Shown: one piece after another, positions 13,944 to 26,649 of the stretch
How the letters are laid out: every line of letters starts with the position of its first letter
Numbering within the stretch: position 1 is the first letter of the stretch
Source of the DNA: Daphnia pulex
Lineage: Eukaryota; Arthropoda; Branchiopoda; Diplostraca; Daphniidae
Assembly (NCBI RefSeq): GCF_021134715.1
Contig: NC_060018.1
Span: 12,851,501 to 12,915,500 of the forward strand
Length of the DNA: 64,000 nucleotides
Direction: 5' to 3'
Position numbers and translations under genes: made by a program
Notes under the pieces: generated by a model
Seen by the model: only the letters and a program-made list of their open reading frames with translations
Told to the model about the DNA's origin: nothing
The model's database searches: none

Positions 13944-15000
13944 GACGACGACGACGACGACGAGAAAAGGAGGCCCAAAACTGGTTGTGCCACCACCGTC
14001 GTCTTGTGTCTCAACTATCAAACGCCGATGTGATCAATCCCGGGCGCATTTTTACCCACTCCAGTCAGACTGCAGTGGCTGCAGCAGCTCAGCATTCGAC
14101 GAAACCTAACCAAAAAACCAAACGGGCTGACGTCAGCATTCTTTCGATGATGTCATCATCTTCCATTAAACTTGGCATCACGAGATTTCTCTCTCTCTCT
14201 CTACACACACACAATTCCAACAGCAGAAAATGGAAGAAGAAGAAGAAAACAGAGTCGATCCTCGGCTCTTATCGACCCATACCCACCCCCACACACACAC
14301 ACACACACAACGGCCCTTGACACACACCGAGCAACGACTTTTTCTTTCTCTTTTTACCTCTGGGTGGCGCCAGCCGATGCTTTTCTTACATGTAGGCCAC
14401 TTTTCGCCAGCTAATTATATATCTAGATTGCACACACGGCCAATTCAATTCAATACGATCAAGACACACACAAACACACTCACAGCTAGAGACCTTCTCT
14501 CTCAAGCCAACACACACACAACACACACAACACTCACACCACTTGTCTCTCTCTCTCTCTCGACACACAACACACTGTACGGCGCCAAACTGCTGCTGGG
14601 TCTCAACTGTGAGCGTCGAGCGTCACGACAACACCAAATCCAACTCGAGACTAAATCAGCAGCGCCGAGCTGCTGCAGCGGACCAATCGGCAAGAAGAAG
14701 AAAAAAAAGGGAAAACTAGACACGCCAACGCCATCTAGCGGCAGCCATTAAAATCGATCACAATGTGTATTTTCTTTTTCTGTCTCGTTGGGGGTTGGTT
14801 GGCATATCATTTGAGGGAGGGCATTTTTTTACAATTACACACACGCACGCAATTGACGATTGATTTCAAGAAAATGCCGCCACATGAAAATGTTGAGATT
14901 GTCAATAAGGACTAAAACAAATGACCTAGTCTGAGAGAGGAAATACTTTTAAGGTGTAAAGCAAAATGCTAAATTGGTGGTCACATCGTCAAAGCTATTA
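13944..15000. other. Region between the RhoGAP start and the loquacious-like stop, rich in CA repeats
   Basis: This kilobase lies upstream of the RhoGAP start codon and downstream of the dsRBD gene's stop, so it should hold the former's promoter and 5' UTR and the latter's 3' UTR. It contains CA/CT microsatellites (14195-14215, 14289-14310, 14510-14560) and a GC-richer block near 14580-14750. I see no clear TATA box. Confidence 0.5.
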
Positions 15001-16549
15001 CTACCGACTACTATTCGTTTCTTCATTGGCCGAGTCGGTGGCGGGATCGGTGCTGCTGCTGGCCGGGACTTGTGCTGATGGCATCTTCTTCGTCATCAGC
15101 TTGAGATAGTGCAGGGCACTGAAGGCGGCTTCTTTTTGAGCTTCTTCGTAGGACGAGCCGCTGCCGCAAACGACGGCGATTGGCGTGAGCGACATGGTCA
15201 AAAGACACTGGTATCGACCCGAATGCGTCTTTTCCTCAATGTCCACGTAGGTGGCGTCAAACTTTTGCTCCGCCGATATCTCGCGCAGCAATTGGAAGTA
15301 ATCTAAACAAGGATCCTTCAAGGCCACTTCCTGAGCAAGCAGCAGTAACAAAAAGTAGCAAAACGGAATTCAGCTGGGGTTGTTTTAAAGAAAAAGAAAC
15401 ACGGTATTATTACATACTTGTAAGGCTGCGATCTTTTCTCCGGCGAGTTTTCTGAGGCTTCGGTGGAACTGCGTTATTTTGATTCCGTGAGAGGATTTGC
15501 TCGATTGGTTTTCCTTTAAGCCGCCACACCTAAGTGAAGCCCTTTGCGCAATCTGTTGGACAAGGCAAAAGCTTCGATTGCAACACACATTTCACCTGCA
15601 ATAATAAAACGTAATGGCATTACTTCATCCTCGTCCTCGAGACCGCCTTGGTTGGGCAGCTCGATGGGCGTATCTTTGAGTTTCATCTGCATTCGATAGG
15701 CCGCTTGTCTCTTTGCCAATTTCTTCGACTTGCCCACTCCAATTTCCTGGTGGTTCTCCACGACACAAGTGATGACAAATTCCCTTTCGTGTGGCAGGCC
15801 ATTTTCGCCTTCCAGCACGTAACTCGGAGGCGCCCATCTGTGAGATATGCACAGTTCTTGTAGGTTGCCTACTGGATTGCCCGGAATACCATCATCTGCA
15901 ATCACAATGGGAAAACATTTTACACAAGGAAAGCTCCATTAATCGTAGTCTTGTTACCATAGGGTGAAGTTACTGTTCTCAACCTAAAATGTTGGGAAAA
16001 TTTACGTCATTTAATGCTTATTCTGTTTTGGATTATGGACTCTGGGAAATAAAAGCTCACGTGCCACCACCAATATTTTCCAGCAATGTAGAGCAATGAC
16101 CACCCCAGATTTTGTCCAAAACCGCTTTAGCTGCAGCATGCTTGGCTTTTTTCTTGGACTGCCCAGATCCCATGGCTAGATTGAATTCAGTTGACGGGTT
16201 GAATGTCAGCAGCATGTGCGGAATTTTTTGGCTCCTACTTACCAACTAGTTCCCCAACAGAAACCCGATATTTGAACGTAGGCTCATGGATGGCCCCCTC
16301 GATTTGGATCAAATCATACTTGGGGTTGATGCCCTTCTTCACGTACAGCTCCTGAAGCAAGGAGACCGGTGTTTTCGCTGCACCCTGAAGAAACAAGATA
16401 AATATTTACACAAGTCGATCAAAAATAACAACAGCACAGTTTGTGATTCGGGGGCATTGGGGATTTAGTTGTACCTCCATGCCTTCAGCGTGTGTACTGC
16501 CCTCGGTTTCGTCCAGTAACGTGTCTTCATCTAGGTTATATATCTTCAT
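15001..16549 (-). CDS. Loquacious/TARBP2-like three-dsRBD protein, Dicer partner
   Basis: Seven exons (about 16475-16549, 16243-16384, 16061-16175, 15958-15983, 15624-15895, 15418-15552, 15001-15330) give about 364 residues. The start is ATG in MKIYNLDEDTLLDE. Three double-stranded RNA-binding domains follow. The first begins KTPVSLLQELYVKKG and ends with the KKKAKHAAAKAVL helix. The second contains PPSYVLEGENG and KKLAKRQAAYRMQ. The third contains DYFQLLREISAEQKF and a degenerate last helix. The layout of two RNA-binding copies plus a third protein-binding copy is that of Loquacious and TRBP, which load small RNAs with Dicer; PACT/R2D2-like relatives are less likely because the third copy is present. 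One exon is only 26 bases. The sixth exon has two possible acceptors (see findings). The next gene upstream is divergent, about 2 kb away. Confidence 0.92.
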
Positions 16550-18599
16550 TCTTTATATATATTTCTTTTTGGGGAAAGACTTCAAAACTAAAAATAACTG
16601 GGTAGCGGGTTGTTGTGTATGGACGTTATTGCTTGTGGCAGACGAACGAACATTAAGACCCTCAACGCCATCTGGAGGCGTGAAACTCGTTCGATTTCCA
16701 ATCGTCTAGGAAGCAACACATTCACGACATTTTTTTCTCAAAAAGAAAAAAGAAAAAACTAATAATATAATTCCTAGTCTAGAGATTGGGTAATCTAGGA
16801 ATGTCCATCTTGTCCTTTTCAAATTCCATACGTGAATTCGTGTTTTATGCACGTTCTATTTCAGGGAGCGACGAAGATTGCGGAACCCATCAGTGTGCTT
16901 TTTAGTCAGGTTTTTGTTAAGTGCAGCTAGCAGACATTTGGGGCAAGTTCCTTTTTTTAATATAGATTTTTTGTGCTGTTGTTGTTCACGAATAGAGTGT
17001 CGTGATGATGGAGACGTGAGTGGCTAGCTACATAGAATCTCTTATTTGCTAGAGACGACGAGACTGGGCCGGCAGCCAAACCGTTTTTCGTTTGTACCGA
17101 GGACTTGCACACACACTCTCTCTCTCTCTATACGCACCACGAAGCACTAATTATAGATCATGAGCAAAAGAGGAGAGCTGTGTGACTAGAAAGAGAAAAA
17201 CACACACAGCCCGGACAAGAGAGAGTGGAGGGGGGATGACAATCGACGGCTCATTGCTCTTGCAAGAGGAGAGAGAAAAAAAGGGGCGACTTGGTGCCTT
17301 CATTCCGGACGTAACCTCGCCGAAAAATTATAGAAAAAAGGCTCGTCGTTACGCCACATTGACATTCCGCTTCTTCATTCCGTTCCTGCTTCGCATGCAG
17401 ACAAGTCCAAATGAAATATTGCCAGCCGCATTTATCTTATAACTTATCCAACAACTAATGACCACCATTTCAGACATATACGAACATTAAAAAGTCCGCA
17501 AAGATAAGTCGAGCTTGGAATTATGAAACGTGTCTTCTACTAATAATGAATAATTAATTTTTGTGTAACTTGCGCAATTTCTTGCTATAGAAACAACTAG
17601 AAACAATTTGATGTTTTTATAAGCGAAGCCGTCTCCATATTCAACCAACCCGGAAAATGATTCTATCTCGGTTTTGGTTGTTGTTGCGATAAACAAGGTA
17701 AATGCGGTAAAATGAAACCGTTCGCCAAGGGCATCACAAATAATAACGACGCGTACGTTTCACAATATAATCGAGATTAGCCAGTTTGAAATATTTTATC
17801 TAGCTCCTTTGAAGAATGGTTGTGAATACTGCTGTGCGCAACTTTCTTTTTGACAGCAGCGCGTCCTTTTGTATGGGCCCCAATGCAATATGATATATCA
17901 GCAGCGCTGGTCTTAGGCTTGCGCTTCAGGTCTAAGTGCTATACAAGATTATATTCCGTCAAATAGAAAATATATGGGGTCACCGGTCGCCGCTACTCGG
18001 AAACTTGAACCCATAGACGGTTTCTATTTTCATATTTCTCTGTTAAGAGAAACCCAGTAAACATGTAGATACAGTATATCTAACGTTAAAAAAAAAACTT
18101 TAAGCCTTTTTAGAAAGGTTTTCTTTTCCTCATGTAACGAGTTACTCACGGCTGTTATTTTTGTGATTTTTCCACCTGTGTAGGAAATCTGCACGCTTTT
18201 TAAAGACGAAATTATTACCTTATAGTAAGCGGCCATTAATTTAAGCAATAAATGGAATTGTATTATATTGCATTTCATTGTATTTTATTTTTAGTTCCGA
18301 GTACGAGATAACGAGAATCACGAATTCACGTTTTGTTAGGCCGTCATGAGTAAAAGCTTCGCGATTTTTCCGCTTGGCGCCGTGCTGTCAGTGGAAATCT
18401 TGGGGTTAAACAGCAAACTCTCATTGTTATTTCCTTTTGTTGACGTAGGGATATTTGACACAAGAATTCCGTTTTTAAAGCCAAGAATCTCAATATTTCG
18501 TGTAAGAATTTTTGTTTTTGAGTGATGTGAAAGTTACAGTGACCGACTTTGGTTTAGTTCACTACATCAGAAATCTCATCTTTCGTAATTGTATTCTAA
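16550..18599. other. Intergenic region between two divergent genes
   Basis: About 2 kb separates the loquacious-like start (-) from the chondroitin polymerising factor start (+), so both promoters must lie here. I see CT and CA microsatellites (17110-17130) and a TTG run at 16978-16988, but no TATA box at a credible distance from either start and no coding segment with recognisable similarity. Confidence 0.5.
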
Positions 18600-21301
18600 A
18601 TGTTGTCATTGAGAATGGTCGATCGCTTACTTGCTTGCAGACCATTTACACCTGTACTTATTGGCATTTGCGTAGGTATTTCTATTAGTTTGATTGTAAC
18701 CAATGCCGGTAACGACAGTGGTTGCATGGAAAAGAGTTCTGCTTTCTTTGGAGATATTTTTGATAAAAGTCACAGCGTCGAGTCCTTGTTCACAGATGAC
18801 AGCAAAATTGCACAAGATGAAAACACTGAAGACTTGAGCGATTATGACCCTAGAATTAACTTGGCTGGGAAGCCTCATTCTGCCAAAAAAGAGCCTCAGA
18901 CCCTAATCAGACCCAGATATTTATCTACAGAATTAGGAATCAAAGAGAAAAATTTTGTTGCAGTTTTGAGCTCAATCAAACAAATCCCAACTTTAGGACT
19001 TGCAATTAACGAAACCTTAGCTCATCATGTGAACCGCTTAGCCTTCTTTGTTGAAGTTGTTGGAAATGATAAACTTGATGTCAAAACCCTTCCTATTGTT
19101 GGATTTAAAGATAGCCAACAAGGTCTTCTTACCCTTCACACTTTAAAATATTTAGCTGACAAATTGGCTGTTGGATACAGTTACTTTTTCTTGATCAAAG
19201 ACACTACTTATGTTGATGGAAGGAAGCTAGATAACTTGACAAAACACATTAGTATTACTGAAAATGTTTATATGGGATTGCCTGGAACACATCCAACGTC
19301 TAATCCGTCTGTGTGCTCTTTGGGTGAGTTATTATTCCATGTATTTTTTAATCTCACAACTGCAAATGTTTAAATTCTCTTTTATGTTTATGTCTATAAT
19401 CAGATAGCGGTATACTTATAAGCAGCTCGGTCCTTTTGGCGATATCTCCGCTGCTGGAGACTTGCACAGAAGATTTTGCATTTAACTCGGACGATGAAAA
19501 AATTGGACTTTGCATTTTCAAAGCCTTGAATCTCACATGTCAATCACAAGTTCAAGTACGGTTCTACTTTAAGTACACCTGTTTTATGATAACGAATCTT
19601 TTTTTTTTAAACAGGGCCAAACCTTTTCTACATTTAATCTCGATGCCCATATTAGTGACGTCCGGCAGCTGGAGAAAATCTGGGAATCTCAACCGGCATT
19701 GTCTAATGCGTTGACATTTTTTCACGCACGAGAGACTTCATACTTTTTCATGCTTAACAAACAAACCTGCGAGGTTAGAACAATCTTCATAGCAAATGTT
19801 CCTCAAGCCAAAGTGTTTTTCCTGATTTTTATTCTCAGGTAGCTCTACGAAATATTAAAAACTCGATTCGGGACCTTGAATCTTCGATTTTGCGCTTGGC
19901 ACCGGATGCTCCTGGTGGACTGGAGGCGGTTACATGGCCTATTGGATATTCTCCTCCTTCGAAACAAGACACTCGTTTTAGCGTTTTACACTGGAAATAT
20001 TTCAACGAGACTCATGTCTTTTTTGACACGGAAAACAGCGTCGTCAAACCGTTGAGTGGTCCAAACTTGGAAGATATTCAAGTATGTTGTCGTTAACCAA
20101 TTTGCTTTTGGTAGATACTAAAATTTGTTGTTATTGCTGTAGGAGGTTATAAGTGCAGCTGTTAAAAGCGTTTTGAAGGAGAGTCCAGAACTTAGCTACT
20201 TGCGAGTTGTGAGCAGTTACAAGCGATTCGATCCTACTCGAGGAATGGACTACCGATTGCATCTTCTTTTTAAAGATCCAGTCAAAGGGAAAATTACCGT
20301 TAGGTATTGTCATTCAAATGCATTAGTAACGTCAAACGGAAGACATTTATCATTGATTTGTTTAGAATGGAAGGTTGTAGGCCTATTACTCACGTGGATA
20401 CGGTGCCAATGCCGTACGTCACCGAATCATCGGTGGTCCATATCGTTCTCGTTTTGAGGGACGACGACGAAATCGCTCCCGCCGAAAGGTTCATCTCTTC
20501 CTTTGCCAAAAACATGATGGCTAAATCTGATAAATCAGAACTGACTTTGGTGCTCCTCAACCGAGACGCTGGCAATTTCAAATCACTTGCGCAGACCCTC
20601 AATGCGCAATACAAAAAACAGGGCTCCAAGATCAGCATCCTCTCGTCCAAGATTTCCAGTTTGAACCGGTCGGGAATGGACTTTATCGCAGTTGACCTGA
20701 TTAGCAGCAAAGTGGAACCTGGGACGCTCATCTTCTTATGCAATCCGTTTACTGAAATTTACCCGGATGTATTGAATCGCGTACGGATCAATACCATCTC
20801 TGGCTGGCAGCTATTTAGCCCCATTCCATTCGCAGAGTACAACCCTGAGGTATCGTTCCCTGGCTTATCGAAAACTGAAGCACTCAACATTTCAACGAAC
20901 CAAGGCTTTTACGACGTTCACGAGACCCAACACATCAGTTTCTACATGGCAGACTACTTAAACGGTAAGAATGTTGGCAGCTCTCATATCTTCCCGTTGC
21001 AGACATAACAATATTTCCCTTTGTAGCGCGGAAAACTTTTGAGATGGAACAACCGCTGGTGAAATCTGATCGTGACCTTCAAGGAGAGTTTAGTTCACCC
21101 CATGAATCGATTTTAGCCATGTTCACTCGGATGCGTCAGCTGCACATTCTACGAGCTGTAGAACCCCATTTGCGAATTCGCTATCACGAACGAAAATGCG
21201 AGACTAGACGATGCCGAGAGAGTTTCCTGTTGTCCCAAGGAACAAGATCTCAGCTTGCACAATTTGCCCTCGACCGAGAATCTCCTGCGCTGACGGAATA
21301 A
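18600..21301 (+). CDS. Chondroitin polymerising factor-like glycosyltransferase (type II Golgi membrane protein)
   Basis: Seven exons (18600-19323, 19404-19555, 19615-19773, 19839-20081, 20143-20303, 20366-20964, 21027-21301) encode about 770 residues. A short cytoplasmic tail and a single membrane anchor (PVLIGICVGISISLIVTNAG) are typical of Golgi glycosyltransferases. The RPRYLSTELGIKEKNFVAVL block opens the N-terminal galactosyltransferase-like domain of the CHSY/CHPF family. The second, chondroitin N-acetylgalactosaminyltransferase-like domain covers SSVVHIVLVL to SGWQLFSPIPFAEYNP. The usual acidic metal-binding triplets are absent: the first domain reads FFLIKDTTYV and the second GTLIFLCNPF. 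That matches the co-polymerase CHPF rather than catalytically complete CHSY1/3. It probably pairs with a chondroitin synthase to extend the chain. Confidence 0.88.
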
Positions 21302-21462
21302 CTATCGCTGTGTGCGGAACAATTTCCTTTAACTAGAAGCTGCTGCTTTAGTCCTATCAGCATCATTCGCTATTTGTGATAAAAACGAGTGCCAAGGCAT
21401 GAAAAACGGCTACCAATATAACATTTCGATAATTAATAGTGTTATTATATTTGTTATAAAGC

Positions 21463-23455
21463 CTATGTCGTCTGAATCGTTTCCGAGTCCTGCTTTTCGT
21501 TTAATTGTGTCGGCTCTTGTTCTGCTCGCAGTTTTTCCTCTTCCATTTGCTTCTTCTTCTTGACTAAATCTGATAGGTATTTCACTCGCATCATACACTC
21601 CTCCTATTGAGATTGAATTGAAAAGACATTGTAAAGCAACGCTTACGTTTTTTGAATTGTTATACTAAAAAAAAACAAGAATGTAGTAGTTATTTAGTTA
21701 CCTTTGTTTTATCGGGCACTGCCTTTGCAATACGTTCCCACCTTTCGGAGCATCCTTTGGTGTAGCAAGCCAGGGCTGTTTCAAGAGATTTTTGTTGCTT
21801 TTGTGTCCAGCCACAACTACCAGGAGTTTGTTCTTCCACTCCTTCAATCCCATAGTTTGCCTGTGTAGGTTCTGCCAACAAAATGTTATTTTTCCCTCCT
21901 CTGGTCTTTTCCTTTTTCTTCTCCACTCTTTCTTCCTCCTTGGCAATTCCGTCACCTTCTTGACCTTCAAGTGGCCTGAATAGAAGAATAAAAAAGTCTG
22001 TGACAGACTATAAATAAATACGTTTGTACGAAAATACCTGAAGGCGTTATCTTTCAATTTTCTGGCAAAATGCGTTACTTCGGTGACTGAACGATTCAGT
22101 GCTTCTGCAATCTTTTCCCATCGTTCAGTCGTTCCTACTGGATATTTCTTCATCAACTTGGCCAATTCTGTCAAGTCCTCATCAGTCCAAGGGCCAGTGT
22201 TCAATGGAACAACAGGTTTTTCTTCACCCTGAAGAAATCAATTAGAAATTTACATTATGCTAACCAAAGTGGTTTTATTTTGGTAGTTGTACCTGAGATG
22301 AAGCATCGACAGCGACTTCCAAAACACGTTCTTCGGCTGCTCCAGAATAACTTGGCAGGGGGGCGGCTCGCTTTCTTCTGTAAGATTTCTTCATTTCCTT
22401 TTCTCTTTCCATTTCCTCTTTCATGAGCTCTTCTTCTTCAGCGTCCAATCTTTCTTGTTCTTTCTTAGCTTCAGCTTCTTTTCTTTTTTCCTCTTTGTAC
22501 TTGACTAACCAACGGATAGCAGCGGGCAGTGATATGATCATGTTAAATATCTGGAACGGGAGGGTATTTTTGTAACTGGGCTTTGGGATGACGTATAGTT
22601 TGTCCAATTTTTCCTCTATTTCGACCTCATTCGTCTTCAGTTTCTTTTTCTTGATCTCCTTTTGTAATTTCTTCATTTGATTCTCTTTGAATTCGTTCAG
22701 AGTCAGCTTTTTTTCAATGTATGCACCCCAAGCAACTCCATACTGTCCAATGGAGAACAGAACAAACAACCAGATGGATAACTCCATCATCCCCATTTTC
22801 CGAACGCGACGGTAGTAGTAAAGTGGGTTTCTCCAATTTGGCAGGCCTTCGACAAGCACCTGATCGTAACGGGTTCGCTTGACACCATCTCGCAATATTT
22901 CGTAGACTCCTACTAGCTGACGAAATTTCACCTCTGCATCTGTTTTTATAAAATAAAGAGTATTACTTAAAATGAGTGATTTAAAAACTAAAATGAGAAA
23001 TTAAGGTGTTACCAGGGGCATCATTTTTATCGGGATGCAGCTGGAGAGATAGTCTTCTGTAGGCTTTCCTGATGTCAGATTGGCTGCAGTTCTAAATTGT
23101 AATGTTTAAAGGAATTAAAAATTAGAGTGTGCTCAGATTTAGGGAATACAATATGTGATAAATCCATGACTTGATTCTTACGGAATCTTTGATTACTCTC
23201 ATCTTGTTAATTTTGAGCAAAAATAAAGAACATTTTGTAATTTCAACAACTCTTAGCATGATGGCATATCCACTTTGAATTATTATATCTAGAGCACTCG
23301 GTTGGAGTCTGACCTACCTGTGGCACACCAAGAAGATCATAAAAATTTTGGTTTATTTCTTCAACAAGGTCAAAAATTTCTAATTCACTTTGATCCCAAG
23401 CAAAACAAACTGAAAAAACCGAAAATAGGATGATCAAACTTATGGAACTCTTCAT
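21463..23455 (-). CDS. DNAJC1 / ERdj1-like ER membrane J-protein with two SANT domains
   Basis: Six exons (23318-23455, 23013-23091, 22293-22939, 22038-22228, 21702-21975, 21463-21603) give about 489 residues. A signal peptide (SLIILFSVFSVCFA) precedes a J domain starting NFYDLLGVPQ and bearing the HPD triad in LQLHPDKND, which stimulates BiP ATPase in the ER lumen. A membrane segment (LSIWLFVLFSIGQYGVAW) follows, then a Lys/Glu-rich cytosolic part, and two SANT/Myb-like repeats (GPWTDEDLTELAKL and GWTQKQQKSLETAL). Lumenal J domain, membrane span, charged region and paired SANT repeats are the DNAJC1 (MTJ1/ERdj1) architecture, a protein that in vertebrates contacts the ribosome exit site. It is divergent with the OST48 gene, 466 bases away, another ER translocation-site component, so a shared promoter is plausible. 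Confidence 0.93.
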
Positions 23456-23921
23456 GGTGGTTTTTTATCGGCAATATAAGCCCACTGAAAGAGTAAACAG
23501 CTGTCAAAACAAGTAAAAAAACAGATAGTCGGTCTTATTATGTGAATGTGTAGTCTGTAAGCTTGACAGCATGGCGCTTTTTACTGCGAGTTTGCCACTT
23601 GCTCAATTAATGAAAAACATTTTTTCATTTTTAAATTAGCTTTGCCGGTCTTATCTGCATTTCACTCAGATATTTTGAAAAGAATTAGGCGCAATTTAAT
23701 AAAGCTTTATTAGGCATTTCCTTCGATAATTCTGAGTTTTGTATTTAAAAATTTGGAAAAAAAGGTAGAAACACAAGATGTGGCAACGCGGTTTAATATT
23801 CTGCCGTGTTTGCCGTGGCTGTCAACGATCTTCTTTCTGATTGGTTGTTGAGTTTTGCCTATAGTTCTGCTTCGTGGCTATCCTAAGCTATCGTGGTGGT
23901 ATACAAAGATTAGAAAAGAAA
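23456..23921. promoter_or_regulatory. Short divergent promoter region between DNAJC1 and OST48 genes
   Basis: Only 466 bases separate the two start codons. No TATA box stands at a consistent distance. The spacer holds AT-rich stretches near 23600-23770 and a GC-richer block around 23780-23880. A shared, TATA-less promoter is inferred from arrangement alone. Confidence 0.45.
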
Positions 23922-25698
23922 ATGGCATTGATATATTCATTTATTGTACTGTTATTGGCCTCTTATATTAATGCTGACAAAGAAACGTTAGTACTGTTGG
24001 ACAATTTGGCTATCCGAGAAACCCATTCGGTATTTTTCAAATCGTTGACAGGTTAGTTTTCTATCTTCCCAAAAATACCGGCACTGCCGGCGTGAAACAG
24101 TATTTTGACAGACACTTGTTTTCTCTTTGATTTATTACAGATCGTGGATATTCACTCGTTTTCAAACCTGTCGATGATTCCAACTTAGTGTTGGCAAAAT
24201 ATGGACAGTACCTTTATAAAAACCTTATTATTTTCTCCCCATCTGTTGAGGAGTTTGGTGGATCTCTAAGCGTAGAAGCCATTACCAAATTTGTAGATGA
24301 TGGAGGTAATTTAAATTAGAATTATCAAGTCTTTTCAAAATCTAATAAATTTACTTCACCTAGGTAATATTTTGATTGCTGGAAGTATCAATTCTGGGGA
24401 TGTCTTGAGGGAAATCACAGCAGAGTGTGGATTTGAAGTCGATGAAGAAGGTGCAGCTGTCATTGATCATCTGAACTATGATGTGCTTGATCAGGGAAAA
24501 GTAATGATTAAAGGAATTTTTGTTTTACAAACATGTTATAAACTAAATTTGTTTTTTAGCATACACTTATTGTTGCTGACAATGCAAACCTTATTGATGC
24601 TCCAATGATTGTGGGAGCCAAGAAAACTTCTCCATTCCTGTTCAGAGGAACTGGTCTCATTGCTGACAAGGAAAATCCTCTGGTCCTTGAAGTACTGACA
24701 GCTTCCAGTACCGCTTATTCCTACAAACCTGATTCCCACATTGAAGAAGTAATTTCTTTATTCTTTATTGTACATTAAACATCTCTTAAGCAATTTTCTT
24801 TCTTTACAGTATCCCCATGCTGTTGGCAAAAACACAGTTTTGATTGCAGCCTTGCAAGCAAGAAATAATGCCCGTGTCGTAGTTTCTGGTTCGTTGGATT
24901 TCTTCTCTGATGAATTCTTCTCATCGCCCGTCCAAAAAGCCTTAGTAAGTTGTCAAGTACTATAACATGATTTATGATTTTGTAACTTTTAAGCTCTTAA
25001 TTTGATCAACAGGGTGGTCAGAAATATCCCAAATCTGGCAATCAAGAGCTGAGCGATTCGTTAACCAAGTGGGTGTTCAAGGAGGAAGGTGTACTCCGGG
25101 TTGGGAAAGTGTCCCATCACAAAGCTGGTGAGAAAGATGCTCCTCAGTATTACACCATTATGGAAAACATGGTAAACATATCATCAGTTCTTTCTCGTCA
25201 TTTTACAGTGAACTAAAAATTTGACTGTTGCGCGAGAATAGGTTTACGAAATTGAAATCGAGAAACTCGCCAAGGATAAATGGGTTCCGTTCGACGCAAA
25301 GGATATTCAGTTGGAATTCGTTCGAATTGATCCTTTCGTCCGCACTGTATTGCAGAGTGGTACTGATGGAGTTTTCCGCACAGAATTCAAAATTCCTGAT
25401 GTTTACGGAGTTTATCAGCTCAAAGTTGACTACACGAGAGTCGGCTACACTTTCCTAAACAGTGCCACTCAGGTATTGCCCCTAATGCTCTAATAGTAAT
25501 GTGAAAGGTGACTTCAAATTTTCAATCCTTGACTAGGTGTCGGTTCGACCCCTGGAACACACCCAGTACGAACGATTCATTGTCAGCGCCTTCCCTTACT
25601 ACGCCAGTGCATTCAGCATGATGGGAGGTGTTTTCCTATTCAGCATCCTGTTCCTTCACTACCGCACGAATGAGGAAACGAAAAAGAAGAGTGAATAG
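23922..25698 (+). CDS. Ost48: Oligosaccharyltransferase 48 kDa subunit (OST48/DDOST)
   Basis: Eight exons (23922-24051, 24141-24305, 24364-24500, 24560-24748, 24810-24944, 25013-25172, 25242-25472, 25537-25698) give about 435 residues, the family's normal size. I chose the ATG giving [18 protein letters not shown], a clean signal peptide, rather than the upstream in-frame ATG at 23874. The mature protein begins with the signature [19 protein letters not shown]; the GGNILIAG segment and a late [14 protein letters not shown] motif follow. A C-terminal membrane span ([17 protein letters not shown]) ends in the di-lysine-like tail KKKSE, suited to ER retention. OST48 is a core non-catalytic subunit of the N-glycosylation complex at the translocon. 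Confidence 0.96.
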
Positions 25699-25777
25699 AA
25701 CATATTCAAAGAGTCCTTAAGTATGAGTGGTATGTAAGAAACAAAAAACAATTAAATCTTGGTCTGTCTGTTGTTGA

Positions 25778-25783
25778 AATAAA
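25778..25783 (+). terminator. Polyadenylation signal of the OST48 gene
   Basis: A canonical AATAAA lies about 80 bases after the OST48 stop codon, followed by T/G-rich sequence, as expected for the cleavage signal. Confidence 0.6.
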
Positions 25784-26649
25784 GGTTGTAATTTCGACAA
25801 AACAGTGGTACACGCATTCTTTCAGGAGTTTCTTTTTATGAATTTGTGATGAATACCATGAAAAATGTTAGGAAAGAAAACTGGATTGATATACGAATTT
25901 TTTATGGAGTTATTGCACCACGTCACTAGCTGGTTTGAGCTGCCGGACCAAGATGATTCTTTTTTTTTTCTCTCACAATTTTAAAAGGTAAAATAAATGA
26001 TCTACGGCAGAAGAAATAAGATGACGTAAAAACAACCAGAACAAGAGTCAACTTGTAAAAAGTTAATGAAAGAAGTTTGGGAAGGAAAAGAATTCGTTCA
26101 CAAGCAGCAATTATTTAAAAATGTAAATACAAGAAGAAAACACTAAACCGCCCGCATAATATGAAAAGTCTTGGCCGTACAGAATAGCTATCAGAGGGAA
26201 GGGCACGATTTATTACGACTCGACGATTAAACGTTGTTTTTAAGCTTTGAAAATCAGATGGAAAAGAGTGAGGAAAGAAGAGTTTATCTTACGCTTCCCC
26301 AAAAGCAACGGCTAACACCTAGAAAATGATCAATCACATTACGTCGACAAAGTACTCGTTCATCTGGCATGGATTTGTCATGGCCATTCGAAAAGACTGT
26401 CTCGATCCAGACATGTCATCCGGAACTTGATTCAAAGGCCGGTCGGCCCCGCCTTGCCCACCGTTCGACCGAACGTTCACTGCTATCTGAGAATCCCCGT
26501 CGCTGCTTCCTAGGCGCAAATCGTAAAAAAAAGAGCAAAAAAAGAGAGAACAAAAAAATAAAATAAAATAAAACGAAGCTGCTCTTTATTATTCCTTTAA
26601 ATACAAAACTCTTGATTGCATTCAAATACACACATGCCATTTGTAGGTA
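25784..26649. other. Convergent intergenic region and 3' UTR of dishevelled
   Basis: This segment separates the OST48 stop (+) from the dishevelled stop (-). It is AT-rich with A runs (26524-26575). Reverse-strand AATAAA candidates (TTTATT at 26208-26213 and 26585-26590) could end the dishevelled transcript. No coding similarity is visible. Confidence 0.45.
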
